DNA of 5,304 nucleotides from an uncultured Opitutia bacterium (GTDB lineage Bacteria > Verrucomicrobiota > Verrucomicrobiia > Opitutales > UBA953). How positions within the stretch are numbered: position 1 is the first letter of the stretch; the number at the start of each line of letters is the position of its first letter. The notes under the pieces were generated by a model, which saw only the letters and a program-made list of their open reading frames with translations, ran no database searches and had not been told where the DNA came from. Where the stretch lies: positions 1 through 5,304 of the forward strand of contig CAIVYX010000110.1 in assembly GCA_903910245.1 (NCBI GenBank), written 5' to 3'. Shown here piece after piece: positions 1 through 4,337 of the stretch. Position numbers and translations under genes: made by a program.

Positions 1-425
1 AGCTGGCGGTAGGTGATGCGGCGGACCTCGACGGCCTTGCCGTCGGCGGTGGGCTCGCCTTCGTAGACGATCGCGACCTTGTCGCCGAGGCCCTTGGCCA
101 CCTGCGCGTCGAGGCAGTTGTAGGCGACGTTGGTCTTGCCGTCCACGAACCAGCGGAAGAACGGCTTCTTCGATTCATCGACCACCTTGGTCCACGGCTG
201 GAACCAGGTCAGCTCCTTCGCTTCATCGGCCCAGAAACCCTCCGGGTCCTGGATCGAGCGGTTGTAGAGGGCGGTGTAGCCGTCCATGCCCTTGACGCGG
301 GCCTGGGCGACGAACGCCGCGCTGGGCGGAAAGATCTGCTCGTTAGAGCCAAAGCCTTCGGCGCTGGCCTTCTTGACGTCGTCGATTTCTTCGTTGGCGT
401 CGGAGTTCTGAGGGGTGTTGGCCAT
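1..425 (-). CDS. acs: Acetyl-CoA synthetase, N-terminal part (runs off left edge)
   Basis: Acs makes acetyl-CoA from acetate, ATP and CoA through an acetyl-AMP intermediate in the cytoplasm, allowing growth on or recapture of acetate. Translating the reverse strand from the ATG at 425-423 gives 141 codons with no stop up to the window edge. After a polar, acidic leader of about 30 residues comes the Acs N-terminal domain: YNRSIQDPEGFWADEAKEL at about residues 54-72, then W-F-Q-P-W, then FFRWFVDGKTNVAYNCLD at about 89-106 and GLGDKVAIVYEGEP at 112-125, leading into the adenylate-forming core. These blocks are characteristic of AMP-forming Acs of roughly 650 residues. The ATP-binding and catalytic-lysine motifs lie outside the window. 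The start follows the stop of the preceding small membrane gene by one nucleotide and has no Shine-Dalgarno sequence, so translation is probably coupled. Propionyl-CoA synthetase is a less likely alternative. Confidence 0.93.
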   Translation of the reverse strand, partial: MANTPQNSDANEEIDDVKKASAEGFGSNEQIFPPSAAFVAQARVKGMDGYTALYNRSIQDPEGFWADEAKELTWFQPWTKVVDESKKPFFRWFVDGKTNVAYNCLDAQVAKGLGDKVAIVYEGEPTADGKAVEVRRITYRQ

Positions 426-426
426 G

Positions 427-552
427 TTATTTACGTTTGGAGCGAAGGATGAGGTAGATGGAAAAAGCGACGAGGATGGCGAGCGTCAGGACGAGCCAAG
501 GGGTATCGCTGATATCCGGAGAGAGAGGGGGCTGATCCGCAAAAAAGGCCAT
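427..552 (-). CDS. Small single-pass membrane protein, 41 aa, directly upstream of acs
   Basis: I do not recognise a named family. The ATG at 552-550 opens 41 codons ending in TAA at 429-427. Residues 1-18 are a short acidic, proline-containing segment (MAFFADQPPLSPDISDTP). Residues about 19-36 are a continuous hydrophobic helix (WLVLTLAILVAFSIYLIL), and the tail is basic (RSKRK). This predicts one transmembrane helix with the N-terminus outside and the C-terminus in the cytoplasm by the positive-inside rule. One nucleotide separates its stop from the acs ATG, so the two are almost certainly co-transcribed and probably translationally coupled. There is no clear Shine-Dalgarno sequence. The frame stays open upstream to 684, but that extension enters the HAD gene and reads as non-protein-like sequence, so the internal ATG is preferred. 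In some bacteria acs is co-transcribed with small membrane proteins and an acetate permease (E. coli acs-yjcH-actP); this protein is shorter and I see no homology to YjcH. Confidence 0.68.
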   Translation of the reverse strand: MAFFADQPPLSPDISDTPWLVLTLAILVAFSIYLILRSKRK

Positions 553-652
553 GGGATAGTGGGGTAGTGAATATGAACGCAGCGGGTGACCTGAGGGCAA
601 CCAAAACGCGGGGGCTGTGAGTAGTTTGACCCCTCTCCTCAGGGTTTGTTGC
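553..652 (-). promoter_or_regulatory. 100-nt gap between the HAD gene and the small membrane gene; possible promoter/leader for the acs unit
   Basis: This is the only sizeable gap among the minus-strand genes on the left and is more A+T-rich than the genes around it. Read on the minus strand, a weak promoter-like pair is TTGCCC (600-595) and TCATAT (576-571), 18 nt apart, which would give a very short leader before the ATG at 552. The matches are poor, so this is only a candidate. Complementary 7-mers CCTGAGG (590-596) and CCTCAGG (637-643) also lie here. No strong hairpin plus T-run follows the HAD stop, so readthrough into the acs unit is possible. Confidence 0.25.
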
Positions 653-1303
653 CTAAAGCTCAGCCAACAGTTCCGCGAACCCATCGACCACGCGGACGCC
701 CAGGCCTTCGAGGCGGGTACGGTGTTGGTGGCCGTGGCCAGTCAGCACGCAGTCGACGCCCATGGCGGCAGCGGCTTCGGCGTCGTGCGCGGTATCGCCG
801 AAATAGATCACGTCCTCCGGGCGATGGGCCAGGTCGGACAGGTGGAGGCGAGCGCGCTCCTCCTTGCTGCCCGCGTGGATGTCGTGGCCGCCGCAGGCCT
901 TGATGAAGTGGCGATCGAGTTTGTATTGCGTGAGCGTCGTCGCGAGCAGACTGCGCTCATAGGCCGAGAGTACTGAGTGCGTGAGCCCGGCGGCGGTGAG
1001 TCCGTCGAGCAGCGTCTCCGCGTGCGGGTGCAGGTGGCACTCCGTCTTGCGTTCCTCGTAAGCGGCCATGAAGCGGACTGACATCGCGCGGAAGGAGGCT
1101 TCGTCGGGCGTGAAGCCAATGGCTTGGTAGACCTTGATGACCGGAAATTGGAAGATCTGGCGGTAGCGGACTGGATCGACGAGCGGGTGGCCGTCTTCCT
1201 TTAATAGCCGGTTTAACGATTCGCAGCACAGCCAAGTGTCATCGAGCAGCGTACCGTTCCAATCCCACACGGCGTGACGATAGTCGGTAAGTTTCTTACG
1301 CAT
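653..1303 (-). CDS. HAD-superfamily hydrolase (phosphatase-like), 216 aa
   Basis: This is a predicted cytoplasmic phosphatase-type hydrolase of the HAD superfamily, of usual length for the phosphoglycolate-phosphatase-like group. All four motifs are visible. Motif I is VWDWNGTLLDD at residues 12-22, with the nucleophile D14. Motif II is VLSAYE with S113. Motif III is the lysine K147 in AGSKEE. Motif IV is VIYFGDTAHDAEAA with D170 and D174. An alpha-helical cap fills about residues 22-95. At the +2 position of motif I an Asn (N16) replaces the usual Asp; this recurs in one HAD subgroup but may affect activity or substrate. The ATG at 1303-1301 lies inside the end of the DUF2071 gene (8-nt overlap), so translation is likely coupled; no Shine-Dalgarno sequence is seen. 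The frame is open upstream to 1654, but that part is antisense-like noise within the DUF2071 frame. The substrate cannot be told from sequence. Stop is TAG at 655-653. Confidence 0.88.
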   Translation of the reverse strand: MRKKLTDYRHAVWDWNGTLLDDTWLCCESLNRLLKEDGHPLVDPVRYRQIFQFPVIKVYQAIGFTPDEASFRAMSVRFMAAYEERKTECHLHPHAETLLDGLTAAGLTHSVLSAYERSLLATTLTQYKLDRHFIKACGGHDIHAGSKEERARLHLSDLAHRPEDVIYFGDTAHDAEAAAAMGVDCVLTGHGHQHRTRLEGLGVRVVDGFAELLAEL

Positions 1304-2027
1304 GGGCGGGCACCAGGGAGAAAGCCTCGATGGCCACGCCTTGGCAACAGTGGGCGAAGTCAGGCGCCCGGCCGCCGACATCGAAGCCGTCCCAGCGGAG
1401 CGGCAGGTCGCTCCAGGATGTGGTGTCGGCCAGGCTGAGCTGATACGGGGAGTGGTGGACTTGACCGCGGACGAATCGTCCGCGGCGCACCGAGAAGAAA
1501 CTGTAGCGTTCGGCCAGGTGGAATTCGAGCGAGCTAGGCGCGGCGATCTGCGGTGACGAAACGGCCGACCAGGCGTAGCGTGCCGTCTCCTGCTCGTCTT
1601 GGCGGCGGCAGGACATCGATAGGCCGGGGCCGAAGGACATCGCGGCATGTTCATACGGAAGACCGAAGCCCGCGCGGGCGATCACGACGGCTGGGGCGCG
1701 GTCGCAATCGAGGGAGAAGAACCACACGCCTGGTTCGCCGTTGGCGTCGCGCACGTAGGTGCGGACGTTGAGTTCGTTAAAATACGAAAGCCAGGGCAGG
1801 GCGGGCTCTCCGAGGGGGCGCACCGCATTCATGCGGAAGCCCACGACGCCGAGGTACGCCTTGCCTTCGAAGGTATCGACCGTGAGGCCGGAGGGGAGCC
1901 GCGCTTGAATCGCGGCCGCTGCATATTCCCAATGCAGAAAGAAAAGGTCATCCCAGCGCTGCCGCATGACCGGGCGACGCGTCGGGCGGACGCGGGCGCG
2001 CAGCAGTCGTTCGGTGGCATGGCTCAC
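1296..2027 (-). CDS. DUF2071 (YqjF/COG3361) family protein, 243 aa
   Basis: The protein matches the DUF2071 family, called YqjF in Bacillus, whose biochemical role is not established. The family pattern runs the whole length: WDDLFFLHWEY (25-35), LPSGLTVDTFEGKAYLGVV (44-62), then proline-rich RPLGEPALPWLSYF leading into the hallmark NELNVRTYVRD (84-94), GVWFFSLDCDRAPAVVIAR (100-118), LPYEHAAM (123-130), then LEFHLAERYSFFS (167-179). It closes with the HSPYQLSLAD segment. About 240 residues is normal for the family, and no signal peptide or membrane helix is seen, so it is likely cytoplasmic. The start is the GTG at 2027-2025, chosen because GGAGG lies 8 nt upstream; an ATG at residue 21 is the alternative. 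It sits 47 nt after the propeller gene and overlaps the HAD gene, pointing to one operon. Family assignment is secure; function is unknown. Confidence 0.9.
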   Translation of the reverse strand: MSHATERLLRARVRPTRRPVMRQRWDDLFFLHWEYAAAAIQARLPSGLTVDTFEGKAYLGVVGFRMNAVRPLGEPALPWLSYFNELNVRTYVRDANGEPGVWFFSLDCDRAPAVVIARAGFGLPYEHAAMSFGPGLSMSCRRQDEQETARYAWSAVSSPQIAAPSSLEFHLAERYSFFSVRRGRFVRGQVHHSPYQLSLADTTSWSDLPLRWDGFDVGGRAPDFAHCCQGVAIEAFSLVPAHA

Positions 2028-2035
2028 GGCCTCAT

Positions 2036-2040
2036 CCTCC
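2036..2040 (-). promoter_or_regulatory. Shine-Dalgarno sequence deciding the GTG start of the DUF2071 gene
   Basis: On the minus strand GGAGG (2040-2036) is followed by 8 nt and then GTG AGC. This is a near-perfect anti-16S match at good spacing, and the only clear one ahead of any complete gene in the window. It supports the GTG at 2027 over the ATG at residue 21. Confidence 0.7.
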
Positions 2041-2074
2041 GAGGGCTCGGCGGCGGGTCAAGCGGACCAGGCTT

Positions 2075-3451
2075 TTATTTTCCGTCGGCGAAAGGCGGCT
2101 TCGACAGGTCGAGCTGGTAGAGGACCTGGTTATATTCCCAGCGTGGGGTCGACTGCTTATTACCGGAGAACATCGTCGTGTAGGTGCCCTCGAAGTGGAT
2201 CACCGGCGAGTCGGCGCGAAAGAACTCCGGGTGCAGCACCGGATTGTAGAAGGTATAATCGTCGTGCGAGATCACCTTGCGGGCATTGGTCCAGGGGCCG
2301 AAGGGCTCCGTCGCTTCAGCTAGCCAGATTTCGCCGAGCAAGGAGGGCTTGCCGGCCTTCTGCGTGAAGATCGCGAGCCACTTGCGATTCCAGGGATGCC
2401 AGGCGATGTGGCCCTTATGCACGACGATGGCCTCGCCAGAGGGGGTGGCAGCGGCGGTCGCGGCGCGCAGGGTCTTCCAGTTATCCGGATTCTTCCAGCC
2501 TTCATAGGTGGCGGGCGTCCGGAGGTTTGGGAATGGGTCGCAGAACAGAATCCATTTACGGCCGACCGGGTCCGTCCAAGGCACCGCGTGTCCTTCTGGC
2601 ATCGCTGGGGCTTTCGGGTTGGCCGCGTCTTCGGTCCAGACCGTGTCAAGCGGGTGGAAGAGTTCCTCGTGCGGATCCCATTCGACGAGGTCCCAGCGAT
2701 ACGCATGCATCTCGCCCTTCGTCTTCACCGCCGCGGCGACCAAGTGCGGTGCGCCTTTGGCATCGGGTAGCGTGATTGCGCCCCAGATCCAGGTCGGGCC
2801 GTCGCCAGGCACCTTCGCCACGCCGCGCGGACGCAGTTCGCTCTGCGCGGTCTTCCGTTCGCTTACGTAGGCGTAGGGTGGTCGTAGCGGCGGTTTAGCC
2901 GGCGGCATGAATTGTTCGGTCGATGCTGCAGAGACGTTGAAGATCCCGAGAGGGTAGTGGGCCACGTTCGTGTCGCCCCAGAACCAGAGGAGCTTTCCAC
3001 CGAGTTCCGCCGTCACCACGCTGTCGGAACCGAGCACGCCGCTTTCCTTCCAGTCGAGCTGTTCGCCGAGCTTCTGGGATTCCGCGAAGAGGCCCGCGCC
3101 CGTGAGGCGGCCGAGGCGGCGGGCGAGGATGGTGCGTTCGACCGTGACCTTGAGCGTCTTACCCGGGGTCGGCGTGAGGCGGACGCCTTGGTAGCCGAAG
3201 CCATCGGCCTTCACGCCGTAACCATGACCATGGACGGTGAACCAGGTCTCGCGGCCCATGAGTTCGGGGAGATCGAAGGCGATCAGTCCGGCGTTATCCG
3301 AGACGAAGCGGGCGCCGTGGACCGTACGGAGTTCGACGCCCGGCACCAGCCAGCCATCGCCCTTCTCGATGATCTCGATGCGGCAAGGTTGGGCGGCGAA
3401 TCCCGTCGTCGCGCAGGCCAGCAAGCCAAGGAGCCAAGGGGTGAGCCTCAT
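2075..3451 (-). CDS. Secreted beta-propeller-like protein with N-terminal beta-sandwich domain, 458 aa, function unknown
   Basis: The ATG at 3451-3449 starts a signal peptide (MRLTPWLLGLLACATTGFAA) with likely signal peptidase I cleavage near residues 19-20, so the protein is exported. Residues about 21-105 resemble a carboxypeptidase-regulatory/Cna-B-like sandwich (VPGVELRT, then VSDNAGLIAFDLPE). From about 112 to 450 comes a repeating beta-rich region with blade-like Trp/Asp motifs: GSDSVVTAELGGKLLWFWGD (141-160), GPTWIWGAITLPD (218-230), GHAVPWTDPVGRKWILFCD (287-305), HIAWHPWNRKWLAIFTQ (348-364), GEIWLAEATEPFGPW (373-387), YTFYNPVLHP (399-408) and IHFEGTYTTMFSG (418-430). This layout recalls five-bladed propellers of the GH43/GH117/sialidase-like type, but catalytic residues cannot be assigned. 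I recall similar uncharacterised proteins in Planctomycetota and Verrucomicrobiota. No Shine-Dalgarno sequence precedes the start. It is the first gene of the probable operon with DUF2071 and HAD. A lipoprotein reading (LLAC, C13) is less likely. Confidence 0.85.
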   Translation of the reverse strand: MRLTPWLLGLLACATTGFAAQPCRIEIIEKGDGWLVPGVELRTVHGARFVSDNAGLIAFDLPELMGRETWFTVHGHGYGVKADGFGYQGVRLTPTPGKTLKVTVERTILARRLGRLTGAGLFAESQKLGEQLDWKESGVLGSDSVVTAELGGKLLWFWGDTNVAHYPLGIFNVSAASTEQFMPPAKPPLRPPYAYVSERKTAQSELRPRGVAKVPGDGPTWIWGAITLPDAKGAPHLVAAAVKTKGEMHAYRWDLVEWDPHEELFHPLDTVWTEDAANPKAPAMPEGHAVPWTDPVGRKWILFCDPFPNLRTPATYEGWKNPDNWKTLRAATAAATPSGEAIVVHKGHIAWHPWNRKWLAIFTQKAGKPSLLGEIWLAEATEPFGPWTNARKVISHDDYTFYNPVLHPEFFRADSPVIHFEGTYTTMFSGNKQSTPRWEYNQVLYQLDLSKPPFADGK

Positions 3452-3540
3452 CGGTATAGTGTCGGCGGAATTGGCCGTGATTCAAGCCTCCGCGGGGCTT
3501 TTCGCTTGGAGCGGGGGCGGTCTGGGCTTACCTCTGGGAC
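3452..3540. promoter_or_regulatory. Divergent intergenic region between the propeller gene and hisN
   Basis: These 89 nt must hold the promoters of two divergent genes unless one lies inside coding sequence. On the plus strand TATAGT at 3455-3460 matches the -10 consensus at five of six positions, but no good -35 element lies at the right distance. If it is real, hisN would have a leader of about 75 nt containing the hairpin at 3484-3500. No convincing minus-strand promoter was found, and neither start has a Shine-Dalgarno sequence. Confidence 0.35.
3484..3502 (+). other. Hairpin with short T-run in the hisN leader (possible attenuator)
   Basis: AAGCCTC (3484-3490) pairs with GGGGCTT (3494-3500), including one G-U pair, around a 3-nt loop, and the run TTTT spans 3499-3502. 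The layout is that of a weak intrinsic terminator about 40 nt before the hisN ATG. TTCAAGC (3481-3487) can instead pair with GCTTGGA (3504-3510) except for one wobble, so two exclusive folds are possible. The T-run is short and no leader peptide rich in His codons was seen, so a regulatory role is speculative. Confidence 0.25.
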
Positions 3541-4314
3541 ATGCTTCCGGAAGCCCGTCAGAAAGAGCTCAAGGCCTTCGCCGAGAAACTCGCGGACATC
3601 GCCCGCCGGGTCTTGGTCGCGGCCCATGCGCGCGTCGACACCGAGGTCGAAATTAAGTCCGACGGCACGCCGGTGACCGTCGCTGACAAGGAAGCCGAGC
3701 GCCAGATGCGCGCGGCCATCAAGCAGGCTTATCCGGATCACGGCATCCTCGGCGAGGAGTTCGGCCCGGAGAACGTCGATGCCGAGTATTGCTGGGTGCT
3801 CGATCCCATCGACGGCACCAAGTCGTTCCTTTCCCGCGTCCCACTCTACGTCACCCTCATCGGCCTGCGCTACGAAGGTAAGCCCGTTTTGGGTGTCATC
3901 GACCAGCCGAATCTGTGCGAGCGTATCGTCGGCGATAACTGGTCGTGCGAGCTCAACGGCCACCCGGTACGCGTGGCCGAGGCTGCGATGAAGGACGCCG
4001 TCATCGTCTCGACTGACCTCGACAACGTCCGTCGCCTGCATCGCGATGTCCGCTGGAACCGTTTAGCCGATAGCGTCGCCCATGTGCGCACGTGGGGTGA
4101 TGGGTATGGCCATCTCCTCGTGGCGTCCGGCCGTGCGCACGTCGTAGCCGACCCCATCATGAACCCGTGGGACCTCGTGCCCGTGCTGCCCGTATTGCGT
4201 GGCGCCGGCGCCGTTGTGACGTCTTGGGATGGCGGCGACCCTATCAAGGCCGGCAACATCATCGCCGCGGCGCCAAAGCTACACGCGGAAGTGATGCGGA
4301 CCCTGCGCGAGTAA
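3541..4314 (+). CDS. hisN: Histidinol-phosphatase, inositol monophosphatase family (HisN type), 257 aa
   Basis: Predicted to remove phosphate from L-histidinol phosphate, the step before HisD in histidine synthesis; a Mg2+-dependent cytoplasmic enzyme. The inositol-monophosphatase fold is clear: KSDGTPVTVADKEAE (39-53, metal ligand D49), PDHGILGEEFG (65-75, E72), WVLDPIDGTKSF (85-96, metal ligands D88 and D91 with the DGT turn) and PIMNPWDL (205-212, D211). The HisN branch is favoured over true inositol monophosphatase or CysQ by LDPIDGTKSFLSRVPLYVTLIGL and by RTWGDGYGHLLVASGRAHVVADP. In that motif family members often have Cys where G188 stands here. Length is normal. The gene converges on hisD with 7 nt between stops, which supports the histidine role. 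The ATG at 3541 has no Shine-Dalgarno sequence, but the helix after it fits the family N-terminus. Activity on other small phosphate esters is possible. Confidence 0.88.
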   Translation: MLPEARQKELKAFAEKLADIARRVLVAAHARVDTEVEIKSDGTPVTVADKEAERQMRAAIKQAYPDHGILGEEFGPENVDAEYCWVLDPIDGTKSFLSRVPLYVTLIGLRYEGKPVLGVIDQPNLCERIVGDNWSCELNGHPVRVAEAAMKDAVIVSTDLDNVRRLHRDVRWNRLADSVAHVRTWGDGYGHLLVASGRAHVVADPIMNPWDLVPVLPVLRGAGAVVTSWDGGDPIKAGNIIAAAPKLHAEVMRTLRE

Positions 4315-4317
4315 GCG

Positions 4318-4337
4318 CGGCTCAGAGCCGGATTTTT
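4318..4337 (+). terminator. Candidate intrinsic terminator of hisN, embedded in the 3' end of hisD
   Basis: Four nucleotides after the hisN TAA, the perfect inverted repeat CGGCTC-A-GAGCCG (4318-4330) can fold as a 5-bp stem with a 3-nt loop. It is followed by GA and then TTTTT (4333-4337). The stem is short, so strength is moderate. The same bases encode the last hisD codons (L-K-I-R-L-stop), with the hisD TGA (4324-4322) at the centre of the repeat. Read on the minus strand there is no T-run after it, so it would act only on plus-strand transcripts. Confidence 0.5.

Noticed and set aside
553..684. In-frame upstream extension of the small membrane protein to 85 residues (ATG at 684).
   Set aside because: It overlaps the end of the HAD gene by 32 nt and adds a low-complexity, unprotein-like stretch; the ATG at 552 gives a compact membrane protein.
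617..976. 119-codon plus-strand open frame opposite the HAD gene, possible antisense gene.
   Set aside because: It mirrors HAD codons, including motif IV, and has no own motif, ribosome site or promoter.
1304..1654. In-frame extension of the HAD protein upstream to a 333-residue product.
   Set aside because: The added part lies in a shadow frame of the DUF2071 gene and is rich in Arg, Ser and Pro with no family match; HAD motif I begins near residue 12 from the ATG at 1303.
1647..2120. 157-codon plus-strand open frame opposite the DUF2071 gene.
   Set aside because: The DUF2071 pattern on the minus strand is strong throughout; the plus frame is an antisense shadow.
3413..3451. Possible lipobox (LLAC) in the signal peptide of the propeller protein.
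   Set aside because: Leu at -2 is atypical and the hydrophobic stretch before Cys13 is very short; a signal peptidase I site near G-F-A at 17-19 fits better.
2912..3676. 254-codon open frame on the plus strand, antisense to the propeller gene and running into hisN.
   Set aside because: The sense proteins on both sides have clear family patterns; the antisense product has no recognisable motif and is the usual open frame opposite G+C-rich coding DNA.
3448..4041. 197-codon open frame on the minus strand opposite hisN.
   Set aside because: It is a shadow of a clearly conserved inositol-monophosphatase-family gene with intact metal-binding motifs.
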